A stretch of 64,000 nt of DNA from Spiroplasma endosymbiont of Lasioglossum villosulum (GTDB lineage: Bacteria > Bacillota_I > Bacilli_A > Mycoplasmatales > VBWQ01), in contig NZ_OZ026539.1 in NCBI RefSeq assembly GCF_964020195.1, positions 500,299 through 564,298 of the forward strand. The letters run 5' to 3'. Positions 11,711 to 21,385 of this stretch are shown here, in pieces. Made by a program: the position numbers and the translations under genes. Positions within the stretch are counted from its first letter, which is position 1, and the number at the start of each line of letters is the position of its first letter. A model generated the notes under the pieces. The model searched no databases and had not been told where the DNA came from. It worked only from the letters and a program-made list of their open reading frames with translations.

Positions 11711-11738
11711 AAAAGATAACTAATAAAAGTTATCTTTT
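11711..11738. terminator. Terminator-like hairpin at the prophage edge
   Basis: Stem AAAAGATAAC / GTTATCTTTT with an 8-base loop, A-rich upstream and T-containing downstream. It separates the phage operon from the transposase gene on the other strand. Confidence 0.6.
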
Positions 11739-11746
11739 AAACGTAA

Positions 11747-11761
11747 ATAGAATTTGCAGTT
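11747..11761 (+). repeat. 15-bp direct repeat, left copy
   Basis: The sequence ATAGAATTTGCAGTT occurs here and again, identical, at 13081-13095. The two copies bracket the transposase gene between the prophage edge and the first chromosomal genes. They could be an attachment core or leftover element ends; the sequence alone does not say which. Confidence 0.5.
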
Positions 11762-11779
11762 TATTTTATCGTTTTTTAA

Positions 11780-12955
11780 TATTATACTCTAAAATCTGAA
11801 ATCACTAATATTTTAGCAAAATATTTTCAAAAAATCCATGATTATGATGAATATTTTTTTCTAAATAGAAATAAAAATCAATATAAAGTTGCTTGAACAT
11901 GTAATAGAACAGTAAATACTCCAATTGGAATAGGAACTTTTAGACAAAGAGTTTATTGAGATGAAATAAATAAAAAACATTATTATCCAATTTATGAAGA
12001 ATTTGGGATTAAAAAAAGAGCAAGAATTACTAATGATTTATATTTTGAAATATTAGATAATTTAATTGAAAATTTAATAAGTAAAAAAGGTTATTTTAAT
12101 ATTCAATCAGAATTTAAATATACTTCTTTTTCTAAAAATCTTATTTCAAGAATTTTTAAAAATGCAAAAATTGAAAAATTAATACCAGAACAAAAATTTA
12201 AAGTATTAGATAATGAAAAATTAAATATATGTGCAGATGATGCTTATATAACTTGTTGAGATGAAAATGGTTTAAAACAGCAATATTGTTGTAGACTTTT
12301 AACTTTTAATTTAGGTAGAAAAGAAATTTATTCATATAGAAATAAATTAGATAAGAAAATAACTTCATTTATGTTATTTAAAACTAATAATGCTCCAAAA
12401 CAAGAAGAATTACATAATTTTACAATGCAAACTATTAATAATCATTATGATATTAAATTAAATATATTTGCTATTAATTGAGAATATAATAATTATAATG
12501 TAGTAGTTGCTGGGGATGGTGCATTATGAATTAGAGCAATGGCTAGTTGATTGGGTTGTTATTATATTTTAGATAAATATCATGCTTATAGTTATTTATG
12601 AAAATCTTTTGTTAATGTTCGTGGTAAACATCAAAAGAAAGCACTTGATTGAACAAAGTATTTAGATGTAACAACTACTTTTTCAAATGGTAAGTATAAT
12701 GAATTAATTACTATTTTAGAAAATAATCATAATAAAGTTACTAAAAAAACTTATAATTATTTTAAAAATAATGAACAAGGAATTATTAATCAAAATGCTG
12801 ATTGAAATATTGGTTGTAGTGCTGAAAGTGATGTATATCATTTTTTAAAATCTTTAACTAATGGAGCAAAAATATATCATCATCAAACATTGAATAATAT
12901 GTTAATAGCAAAAGCAAATTATTTAAATGCTAGAAGTTATCTTAATAGTACTTAA
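11780..12955 (+). pseudogene. ISLre2 / UPF0236-type transposase lacking a start codon
   Basis: An open frame of 391 codons starting right after a TAA and containing no ATG, GTG or TTG in its first 40 codons. The protein reads like the ISLre2 family: CNRTVNTPIGIGTFRQRVYW near the N-terminus, DDAYITCWDENG (first acid region), VVVAGDGALWIRAMASWLGC (second), LDKYHAYSYLW, and a C-terminal NIGCSAESDVYHFLKS that should supply the last acid. Only about 20 N-terminal residues seem to be missing compared with relatives. No clear terminal repeats were found. Probably a 5'-truncated copy; use of a rare start such as ATT cannot be excluded. Confidence 0.7.
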
Positions 12956-12978
12956 TAAGTTAAAATTTCATATTTTTT

Positions 12979-13004
12979 ATTCTAATTTTAAAATTAGAAT
13001 TTTT
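12979..13004 (+). terminator. Terminator after the transposase gene
   Basis: Perfect 22-base palindrome ATTCTAATTTTAAAATTAGAAT followed by TTTT, 24 bases after the transposase stop. Confidence 0.75.
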
Positions 13005-13057
13005 GTGTTGTTTAAATGTAATTTTATAATTATATTTTTTAATCTTTTTAAAATTTA

Positions 13058-13442
13058 TGGTATAATTTAATTAACAAATCATAGAATTTGCAGTTATATT
13101 GTTAATGTTACTTCATAGTTCTAAGGGTTAATCTCATACGTCCTTTGACAACCGCCCTTTTATATTTATTGTAAAATTAAAATTTTATTTAATTTTTAAC
13201 TAATATTTTTTAAATTTATTATTTTATTTTAAATAAATTTTTACTATTTTAGTGGTTTTTTATTTTTTTATTATAAATTATTTTTAATTTTTTTAGATTT
13301 ATTTGAAAAAATATTAATTAAACACTTTCTATTTTAAATGATTAAAAGTAAAATAATGTTTTTTTAATAAAACAAGAAATAAATATATTAATAGTTTTAA
13401 AAAAACTACTAAAATATTTTTAAAATTTAATGGAGGATGAAA
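13058..13442 (+). promoter_or_regulatory. Extended -10 promoter and about 370-base leader of the SemiSWEET genes
   Basis: TGGTATAAT (13058-13066) is a perfect extended -10 box. Downstream is a noncoding leader before the first ORF. It contains a possible stem TTAACAA/TTGTTAA (13071-13105, enclosing the second 15-bp repeat copy) and a second pairing AAGGG/CCCTT around 13123-13158 with AACCG near its 3' side. The rest (13200-13430) is A/T runs without clear structure. The first 90 bases are much less AT-rich than the flanks. A structured regulatory RNA is possible; it matches no riboswitch class I could recognise. Confidence 0.4.
13081..13095 (+). repeat. 15-bp direct repeat, right copy
   Basis: Identical to 11747-11761 (ATAGAATTTGCAGTT). 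This copy lies just inside the predicted transcript start of the SemiSWEET leader, within a potential stem-loop. Confidence 0.5.
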
Positions 13443-13790
13443 ATGCAAACTTTTATTGGAATTATAGGTTATTTAGCCGGAATATTATCTATTATAACAT
13501 TTATTCCACAAGCAATAAAAACAATAAAAACTAAGGAAACTAAACATATAATCTTATCAACTTATATAATTTATAATATTGCTAATCTTTTTTTCTTGAT
13601 ATTTGGAATACTTTCAGTAACATTACCAGTAATGTGACCAGAAGGTGCTGATACTCTTGAAATTGCAATTTGAGGTTCTACCTTAATAATACCGTATACA
13701 GTAACAATGACTGCAACTAATTGTATTATTTATGTTAAAGTAAAAAATATGAAAACGTTGGGCGAAAATGCTAGAACTTTGGAGGAATAA
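13443..13790 (+). CDS. SemiSWEET-type PQ-loop half-transporter, first of a pair, 115 aa
   Basis: A three-helix membrane protein of the SemiSWEET/PQ-loop family, which moves small sugars as a dimer. The PQ motif is in helix 1 (IITFIPQAIKTIKTK), followed by helix 2 (YIIYNIANLFFLIFGILS) and helix 3 (LIIPYTVTMTATNCIIYV). Start chosen at 13443: GGAGG lies 6 bases before it, while the ATG at 13437 directly abuts that site. It ends 5 bases before the next SemiSWEET gene, and its last codons hold that gene's ribosome site, so the two are translated together. Substrate is unknown. Confidence 0.82.
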
Positions 13791-13795
13791 AAATA

Positions 13796-14164
13796 ATGGC
13801 AAATACTGAATGATGAATTATTACTATAATAGGGATTATTGGAGCACTTGTTGCTGTTATAGCATTTTGTCCACAATCTTTAAAAACAATAAAAACTAAA
13901 AAAACAGATGGTATTTCTTTACTTACATTTATTCTTTATACAACAGCTAACAGTTTATGAGTATTATGGGGCATTATTCATTTATCATATCATGGCGGAT
14001 CTGAATCAACAATTTTAATGAAAGATTTAGTTATAATTTGTGCTAATACACCTTGTGCAATATGATCAGGAATTATTCTTGGTATTAAAATTAATAATAT
14101 GTATAAATATGGTGAAGATTGTAAAAAATGAAAAGGTAAAGTAAATATAAAGAGCAACTTTTAA
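13796..14164 (+). CDS. SemiSWEET-type PQ-loop half-transporter, second of a pair, 122 aa
   Basis: A second three-helix PQ-loop protein. The motif AVIAFCPQSLKTIKTKKTDG in helix 1 is closest to the family consensus, then LYTTANSLWVLWGIIHL in helix 2 and DLVIICANTPCAIWSGIILG in helix 3. The ribosome site GGAGG lies within the end of the upstream gene. The two proteins clearly share ancestry (both have PQ plus KTIKTK) but differ elsewhere, so they may form a heterodimer, building one complete SWEET-like pore from two genes. A strong terminator follows. Confidence 0.85.
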
Positions 14165-14200
14165 TAGTTTAGTTTTTATTAAAAATAATAATTTATTACT

Positions 14201-14228
14201 AAAAATGCATTGTAATGATGCATTTTTT
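14201..14228 (+). terminator. Terminator of the SemiSWEET operon
   Basis: Stem AAAAATGCAT / ATGCATTTTT with a 7-base loop and a T run, 37 bases after the second gene. Confidence 0.85.
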
Positions 14229-14319
14229 AATAGTTATAATAGTAAAATACTTATCAAAATTAAAAATAATAATTTAAGTTATAATATATGTATAATTAAA
14301 AATTTTGTGGGGTTAAATA

Positions 14320-15603
14320 ATGATAATTCAAAATGATGTTTATAAAATTCTAGTACAAGTAATCCTAGAAAAAGGTCATTGTAATGTTTTATTAGCACAA
14401 ATGATGCGAGATAAAAATCTAACATTATCAGAAAAAGAAGCAATTGAAAAGATAGTACTAGGAACTTTAAAAAATCAAATTTATTTAGATTATATATTAA
14501 ATCAAATATGAAATGTTTTGAAATCAGTAATTACTATTCCTTTTCACATAACTATTTTATTATGAATAGTTTTATATGAAATCTATTTTTTAGAAATTAC
14601 TAATAAAGAAATTTTCATTGAAAATACTTTAAAAAAAGTAAGCACCATTGATAATAAACTAACATTTATTATTTCTAAAGTATTAGATTTATGTTTTACT
14701 GAATTTAGATCAGAATTTAACTTACAAAAAGAAAGTAAACAAAATATTAAATTAATTAAATATAGTTATCCTAGTTGATTATATTCTTTAATAAAATCAC
14801 AATTTAGTATTAATATTGCAAATCAATTGATAAAAGATAACTTAAAAATGCCATTAATTAGTTTTAGAGTTAATACATTAAAAACTACTGTTAATAAAGT
14901 GTTAAACAATGAAAATTATAAATCTTTTAACTTTTGTTTAAGCGAGATAGTATCTGATGGTATTATTAGTTCAAAGTCAATTTTTAACACAAAATTATAT
15001 GAAAATGGTGAAATTATTAAACAAGACCAAGCAAGTATGCTAGTTAGTCATTTTTTAGATCCACAACCATATGATGAAGTATTAGATATGTGTGCAGGAA
15101 TTGCTAGTAAAACAGCTCATATGGCAGCTTTAATGTCTAATCACGGTAAGATAGTTGCTTGTGATATCAATGAAGAACGATTAAAAATTGGTGCTACTTA
15201 TTTAAAAAAATTAGGCGTAACAAATACTGAACTTAAATATGGTGATTCTACAATATTGGATTTTAATAATAAGTTTGACAAAATTTTAATTGATGCTCCT
15301 AGTACTGCTTGAGGTTTAATTAAAAGAAAACCAGAAGTTAAACTTATCAATTGAAGTAAAGAAGAAATTAATCACTTAATTACTGTTCAAGCAAAATTAT
15401 TAAATAAGGCTTATCAACTTTTAAAACCCGAAGCGATAATTGTGTATGTTACTTGTACTTTCAATATTAAAGAAAATCAAAATCAAATTGAGAAGTTTGT
15501 TAAAAATCACGCAGATATGACAATCATTGCAGAAAAACAATTTTTTGGTTTTAATAACAATACTGATGGATTTTATATTTGTAAATTAAAAAAAGGAATA
15601 TAG
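14320..15603 (+). CDS. rsmB: 16S rRNA m5C967 methyltransferase RsmB, 427 aa
   Basis: Family architecture is clear: an N-terminal NusB-like helical domain (residues 1-150) and a C-terminal SAM-dependent RNA m5C methyltransferase domain. The SAM loop reads VLDMCAGIASKTAHMAALM, against the usual CAAPGGKT. Motif IV reads LIDAPSTAWGLIKRKPEVK, so the Pro-Cys of the family has Ser. The motif VI cysteine is kept (VYVTCTFNIKENQNQIEKF). The motif VI cysteine is the methyl-transfer nucleophile in this family and the motif IV cysteine helps release the enzyme, so catalysis may be altered. It heads the rsmB - phosphatase - kinase - rsgA - rpe - thiN cluster common in Firmicutes and mollicutes. GGGG ribosome site. 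Confidence 0.85.
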
Positions 15604-15614
15604 GGGGTCAGTTT

Positions 15615-16364
15615 ATGAAAATAAATGCTAGTTATAAAACAGATGTTGGTAATTATCGTACAAATAATCAAGATGCCGTTTTATATTTAACAAATAATAC
15701 GGGACAAGTTATTGGTGTTGTTTGTGATGGTTTGGGTGGTCATAAATGTGGTGAAGTGGCCAGTAATATGGCTGTTAGTATGTTAAAAAAATTTTTTGAA
15801 ACAACAGATTTTACTAAATTAAAATACGATAAACAAATTCATGCATGATTACAAGAAAAGATAGATATTATTCAAATTGAAATGAATAATTTTAGTTTAA
15901 GTAATGAACAAGCGCTTGATATGGGAACAACTATGGTAATAATTTTAATTACTAATAACAAAGCTTATTTAGTAAATATTGGTGATTCACGTATTTATCA
16001 ATATAGTGAACAAGGATTAAAACAGTTAACAGTTGATCATAATATTTTAAATCTATATTTACAAAAAAACACAACTAAAGAATCAAGTGTTGATTTAAAT
16101 CACACTTATTGAAAGGCATTAACTAGTGCTCTTGGTCCACGTAAGCCATTAAAAACCGATATTTTTCATTTACCCTTAATAATTCCATCATATTTTCTTT
16201 TAACTAGTGATGGTGTTCATGATTTTTTAGAAGAATATGAAATAGTTAATATATTAGAAAAAAATGGAAATATTAATAACAAAGTTAAGTTATTAATTAA
16301 GCAAGCATTACTTAATGTTTCAACTGATAATGTTACTGTATTATTAATGGAAATAAAATTTTAG
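15615..16364 (+). CDS. prpC: PP2C-family Ser/Thr protein phosphatase, 249 aa
   Basis: Metal-dependent phosphatase that reverses the action of the kinase encoded next. Conserved metal-binding motifs are present in order: YRTNNQDA (motif 1), GVVCDGLGGHKCGEVAS (motif 2), MGTTMVIILI, VNIGDSRIYQY (motif 8), and LLTSDGVHDFLEE plus a final STDNVTVLLM. Length is normal for bacterial PrpC/Stp. The start follows rsmB by 11 bases with a GGGGGTC ribosome site. Cytosolic. With its partner it should regulate translation, cell division or metabolism by reversible phosphorylation. Confidence 0.92.
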
Positions 16365-16436
16365 TCTTTTGACATTTTTGTGTAAAATATAAATTATAAA
16401 TAAGTTAGTAATTTTTAAAAAATAAATTTAAAAGTA

Positions 16437-17420
16437 ATGGTGAAACTAATGGAAATAAATAAATTATTGAATAATCGTTATTATATTTTAAAAATTATTG
16501 GTTCGGGTGGTATGGCTAAAGTTTATGAAGCACAAGATAAATATTTAAATCGGCAAGTTGCTTTAAAAGTAATTAATCCAATTTCATCACTAGATGACTT
16601 AATAAAAGAACGATTTTTGCAAGAAATTAGAGCAGTATCTAGAGTTAGACATCCCAATGTTATTTTGGTATATGATGTTTTTATTGATAAGAAAGATTGA
16701 TGCTTAGTTTTTGAATTATTAGAAGGTAAAACATTAAAAGAATATTTAAGTAATTATTCAGTTTTATCAGTTAATGAAGTTATAGTTATTATGAAAGAAA
16801 TTTTAAAAGGGGTTAATGCGTGTCATGCAGTCAATATTATTCATCGTGATTTAAAACCCGAAAATATTATTTTAACTAGTAGTGGAGCAATTAAAGTTTT
16901 AGACTTTGGTATTGCTGTTATTGATGATTATGAAGTTAAAAAATACGCTAATCAAGTTGTAGGAACAATGAAATATATTGCTCCAGAAGTAGTAAAATTT
17001 CAAAAACCAACAATTCAAAGTGATATTTATGCTTTAGGTATTATATTATATGAATTATTAGTTGGTAAACCACCTTTTTTTCATAAAAATCCACAAATAT
17101 TAGCGGCCAAACATATTAAAGAACCAATGCCATTAATTCATGAAATTAATAAAAATATTCCACAAAGTTTAGAAAATATTATTTTGAAGGCAACTGCTAA
17201 GGATATTAATGATCGCTATCGGACAATTAGTGAATTGAGTAATGATTTAGATTGTTGTTTAAAAACGGAAAATAAAAATAATATGTTATTTAAGAAAAAT
17301 TACTTAAATTCACAAAAATTAAAAAAACCATTTTATTTAAAAAAAGAATTTTTATCATCTTTAATTTTAATTATATTATTACTTATTGGTGTTATTATAA
17401 GCATATTAATTTTATATTAA
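16437..17420 (+). CDS. prkC: Membrane-anchored eukaryotic-type Ser/Thr protein kinase, 327 aa
   Basis: Complete Hanks-type kinase: glycine loop GSGGMAKVYEA, ATP lysine in VALKVI, catalytic loop HRDLKPENI, DFG loop VLDFGIAV, activation segment end GTMKYIAPEV, and the YALGIILYELLVGKPPF region. A single transmembrane helix ends the protein (LILIILLLIGVIISILILY), and there are no PASTA domains outside, as expected without peptidoglycan. Start uncertain: ATG 16437 and ATG 16449 are in frame and neither has a good ribosome site. A TTGACA box at 16369 may be a promoter, although no well-spaced -10 is clear. It ends 12 bases before rsgA. Confidence 0.9.
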
Positions 17421-17432
17421 TTGGAGGACACT

Positions 17433-18314
17433 ATGAACTTTAAACAAGGAATAGTTATTGGAGTTGCAAATAACTTTGTTGAAGTAAGAATTGAAAATCA
17501 AATTTATTCTTGTTTAATCAAAGGAAATTTAAAATTTCAAACAACAAAAATTTTAGTTGGTGATTATGTTAAAGTTAATTTTAAAGATGATAAAAATCCT
17601 TTGGTTGAATCAATTTTACCTCGATTTAATGAACTATATCGACCAAGCATTGCTAATGTTGATCAAGTATTAATTGTTAGTTCTCTTGTTAATCCTTTTC
17701 TTAGTAGTTTTCTATTAAATAAATTATTAACTATTTTTAATTATTATCATTTAAAAATAATTTTAATATTTACAAAAATTGATTTGGTAACTAAAGATAA
17801 TGAAGTTTGAACAAAAGTTAAAGCATATCAGAATTTAAATTTACCAGTAATTTTTATTTCAAATGTTAAAAAAAATGGTATTGAAGATTTAAAAAAAGTT
17901 TTTACAAACAAGTTATCAATATTAACAGGTACTTCAGGAGTGGGAAAGAGTTCAACTTTAAATAGTTTGGATAATAATTTAAAACTATGAACACAGGATA
18001 TTTCTACAAGTTTAAATCGTGGTAAACATACCACAACTAAAACTCGCCTTTATTTTTTACATGATGGTATTATTGCAGATACACCTGGTTTTTCGGTCTT
18101 TCAATTGCAAGGTTTAAGTAGTATTGATATTGCTACTAATTTTCCTAGTTTTACTAATATTTGACAAAATTGTAAGTTTCGTACTTGCTTACATCAGCAA
18201 GAACCAGAATGTGCAATTAAAAAAGCAGTTGCAAATAAAATAATTTCTGGTTTTTTTTATGAAGATTATTGTAAAATTTTAATAGAATTCAATAAAGTTA
18301 ATAATTTAAAATAA
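17433..18314 (+). CDS. rsgA: Ribosome small-subunit GTPase RsgA, 293 aa
   Basis: Circularly permuted GTPase that matures the 30S subunit. The N-terminal OB domain ends near residue 65. G4 is FTKIDLV, G5-like ISNVKKNGI, then G1 [14 protein letters not shown], then G3 ADTPGF, the permuted order that defines the family. The C-terminal zinc site is visible as [20 protein letters not shown] (Cys-Cys-His-Cys). GGAGG precedes the ATG by 6 bases. Located between the kinase and rpe genes, its standard place. Confidence 0.93.
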
Positions 18315-18327
18315 AGGATGGTAATAT

Positions 18328-19014
18328 ATGAAAAAAGAAGTAACAATTGCCGCTAGCATTTTAACTGCTAACTTTCTATCTTTAAAAGATGATTTATTAA
18401 ATTTACAAAATGCAGGAATTAATTGAATTCATTTTGATGTTATGGATCATCATTTTGTTGAAAATTTAAGTTTTGGTGCAAAAATATTAAGTGATGTATG
18501 TAAATTTAGTTCTAATATCAATATTGATTGTCATATGATGGTAAAGATAACAACATTAAAAGTATGTGATTATTTAAAACCATTTATAATTTTACCGCAA
18601 GTTAAAAATATTACTTTGCATTATGAAGCATTAACAGAAGAACAATTAAAAGAATTCCTGCAATGAAAAAACCCTGGTTTTAAAAAAGGAATTGCCATTA
18701 ATCCTGATACACCAATTTCAAAAATTTATGATTATTTGAAAGATCTTGATACAATTTTAATTATGAGTGTGCAACCAGGTGCGGGTGGACAACGTTTTTT
18801 AGATTTAACTATTAATAAAATTAAAATGTTAGTAAAACATATCGATAATAATTTTCCAAATATTACAATTGCTGTTGATGGTGGCATTAATAATTTAACA
18901 GCAAATGATTGTATTACTGCTGGTGCTAATTACCTAGTAGCGGGTAGTTATTTATTAAATAGTGATAATTCAGTAAAAAAACAAGTTGCGATGTTAACAA
19001 ATTATGAAAAATAG
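18328..19014 (+). CDS. rpe: Ribulose-phosphate 3-epimerase, 228 aa
   Basis: Interconverts ribulose 5-phosphate and xylulose 5-phosphate in the non-oxidative pentose phosphate pathway. A TIM barrel of normal length with IAASILTANFLSLK, WIHFDVMDHHFVEN (metal and catalytic Asp), DCHMMV, ILIMSVQPGAGGQRF and the phosphate-binding IAVDGGIN. The second His of the family's MDGHFVPN is kept while Gly becomes His, a small deviation. An AAGGATGG ribosome site precedes the ATG; the 3' end overlaps thiN by 11 bases. Confidence 0.92.
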
Positions 19015-19666
19015 TGATATTAAACAATTAGTAATTGTTTGTCGTGATTATAATTTAAATTGAGAACAATTTATTAATCCAATTTTTATTGGTGTTGAAA
19101 CTGGTATTTTATCATTATTAAAATATAAAAAACCAATTAAGTTTATTTGTGGTGATAATGATACCGTTAATAAACAACAGTTAAAGATTTTAAATGATCA
19201 AAGTAAAATACATAATTTTGAAATTATTACTTTTAATAAAGAAAAAGATTTTATTGATAGTGAACTTGCGATAGTTACTGCAATTTCCAAAAAAATTAAT
19301 TTTCAACAAATAGTGATAGTAAGTGATGGAATACGTTGGGATATGTTACTTGCTAGTATTAATATAATAAAAAAATATGAATGTTTTAATCCAATTTTAT
19401 TAGGTGAAAATAATTATTGTTTTTTATTAAAAGCAAAATCAGAATATATTTTTTACAATTGACAATTAACATATAAATATATTTCTTTTTTTAGTTTAGA
19501 CAATGAAGAAGTAATTTATAATTTTAGTGGTTGTAAGTTTTATCCAAATCAGGATATTACTGTTACTAATAATAGTACACAAACTATTAGTAATGAATTT
19601 AACAAAAAAGAAAGACCAAAACTAATTATTAAAAAAGGAAAATGTTTAGTTTTTTTACATAAATAA
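19004..19666 (+). CDS. thiN: Thiamine pyrophosphokinase, divergent, 220 aa
   Basis: Called from position and partial motifs. It overlaps rpe, the usual location of thiN, and has about the right length. Motifs align loosely: FICGDNDTV for the family's GDxDS, FNKEKDFIDSELAIV for KDxTDxE, and VSDGIRWDMLLASINII for GGRxDHTLAN, so the Arg-x-Asp-His element is degraded. If active it transfers pyrophosphate from ATP to thiamine to make the cofactor needed by transketolase and pyruvate dehydrogenase. The loss of motif residues leaves some doubt about activity. Confidence 0.72.
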
Positions 19667-19774
19667 TTTTTTAAAATTTAGAAAAACTAATTATTATTTT
19701 ATGCCAAAAGTATATTAATAAAATCTTAAAAAAAGATAGTATAATAAAAATCATAAACTTAATATAAGTTTTAT

Positions 19775-19812
19775 AACCCTTATTTTTATTAAAAATAAAT
19801 GGGTTTTTTTTA
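19775..19812 (+). terminator. Terminator after thiN
   Basis: AACCC ... GGGTT with AT-rich inner pairing, followed by T8. It closes the rsmB-thiN cluster. Confidence 0.8.
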
Positions 19813-19838
19813 TTTTTTAAAAGAGGAGAAATTAAAAA

Positions 19839-20744
19839 ATGGTAAAAGAAAAAATGTTATCTGCAACAAAGTTAATAAAAAAACTTGAAAGTATAAAGTT
19901 AAAATATCAAAAACAACATAATACTCAAATTCCTTATTTTAAAAGAATTATTGAAGAATTAAAAGGAATATTTTTGGTTGCAGATATTCCTAATGTTATT
20001 AAAAATCTTAAATATCTTCAATATAATTGTGGAAAAAGTACAAAAAAATATTCTGATAAAGCAATAATGCCAATTTTATCTTTGTTTACTGTAACTATTA
20101 GTTTTTTAGAAGCACAAGCAAATAAGGGAACATTGTCAATAGATTTTAAAAATATATATAAATATGATTTAAGTAATGTTTTAACTACTTCAGAAGATAA
20201 GTTATTTGTATTAGGTTTACAAACTGATTTAGAAGTTGAAATAAAGCATAGAGATAGTTCTAAAAGTTTAGATGATTTAACACTATATGATAGTTCAGAC
20301 ATTAGTGAAATTTTTAAAGAAATGCAAGAAAAAATACATGATTTAAAAATACTAAAAGAAGCTAAAAATAAAATATGTGGACAAATTAATAATTTTAATT
20401 TGAATTTCAAAAATGAAAAACAATTATCAAGAAGATGGTGACATTGACCACTTAAATTTTTGACTTGTGGAATGTGAGAAAGTAATAAAATTAAAGCAAT
20501 TAATAATAAATATAGTAAGGATAGTTTTGATAAATTAATTTGCGAACATAATGGATTAAATACTAAAATTAATAAGTTAGAAAGTGATATTGAAATTTTA
20601 AAAACTAAAGTTAATAAATTAGAAAAGAAAACTAAAATATTAGGAAGTAGTAGTTTAAATTATGGTAAAAAATGAAAATCAATAAATGATTTAGATGAAC
20701 ATAATATTGTAGAAAAGAGTTTTTCATATCAAAATTTATTATAA
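19839..20744 (+). CDS. Hypothetical coiled-coil protein, 301 aa
   Basis: Not recognised. A 301-residue, Lys-rich, mostly helical cytosolic protein with an AGAGGAG ribosome site. Residues 1-70 are helical with basic patches. Residues 85-105 are the most hydrophobic (IMPILSLFTVTISFLEAQA) but probably not a membrane helix. The C-terminal third (LNTKINKLESDIEILKTKVN and following) has clear heptads, a parallel coiled coil of about five turns. It is isolated by terminators on both sides. The product might be a scaffold or cytoskeletal element, but there is no direct evidence. Confidence 0.65.
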
Positions 20745-20790
20745 GACGTTATTATTTGGTGATAATTTATTTTTTTAATTTAAAATAAAA

Positions 20791-20830
20791 ATTAATCTCT
20801 TTAAAATTTTATTTTTAAAGAGATTAATAA
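20791..20830. terminator. Strong bidirectional terminator
   Basis: 16-bp stem ATTAATCTCTTTAAAA / TTTTAAAGAGATTAAT with a short T/A loop, between convergent genes. Confidence 0.85.
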
Positions 20831-20888
20831 TATTTTTTGTTAAAAGGATATAATTTAAGCAATAAGAAATAATAATTATAAAATTATT

Positions 20889-21239
20889 TTAAATTTTAGT
20901 AGTTTTAGATATTTTACTTGGAAGTAATGTTGTGGTTGTAATTCCCATTAGTAGTAATAAAGGTCATTCAAATTCTAATAATGTATCTAAGTCTAATTTA
21001 TTTGTTAATAAAAAACCTAAATATAAAACTACTGTCAATAAAAATGCAAATATTATTGTTAATAATTTAATTATAAAATAAAATTTAAGTTTTTTTAATT
21101 CGTATTTATCATTTTCAGTTTGTTCATCATTTTCTTTTGAATTCAAATTATTTTTAGTTTGAATATCAATCGTTTCGATAGTTTTTTTTAATTTTTGATC
21201 ATTTTTATCATTTGTTTTTTGAATCTGCTTTTGTTTCAT
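20889..21239 (-). CDS. Hypothetical membrane protein, 116 aa
   Basis: A Lys/Gln/Asn-rich hydrophilic N-terminus (about 60 residues, MKQKQIQKTNDKNDQKLKK) followed by a strong transmembrane helix (FIIKLLTIIFAFLLTVVLYL) and a second weaker hydrophobic stretch (PLLLLMGITTTTLLP). The ATG at 21239 has AGAGG at 8 bases; an upstream ATG would add residues without a ribosome site. No family recognised. Topology predicts a cytosolic N-terminal tail on a hairpin-like membrane anchor. Confidence 0.6.
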
Positions 21240-21385
21240 TTTATCCTCTTTTTTTAATTTATATAGTAATAAACACTTATAGTATATCAAAAATAATAAT
21301 TAAATAAGATAAAAAAGTATAAATGTTTGTTTTTGTTTAATAAACACTAAAAATTTACCTTTTATTAAGTAATTACACAAATTAT

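Noticed and set aside
13058-13165. A purine, preQ1 or SAM riboswitch
   Set aside because: Pairing exists but none of the conserved core nucleotides of these classes could be matched.
20018-20410. A minus-strand ORF inside the 301-aa gene
   Set aside because: It is the antisense shadow of a gene with a good ribosome site and longer frame.
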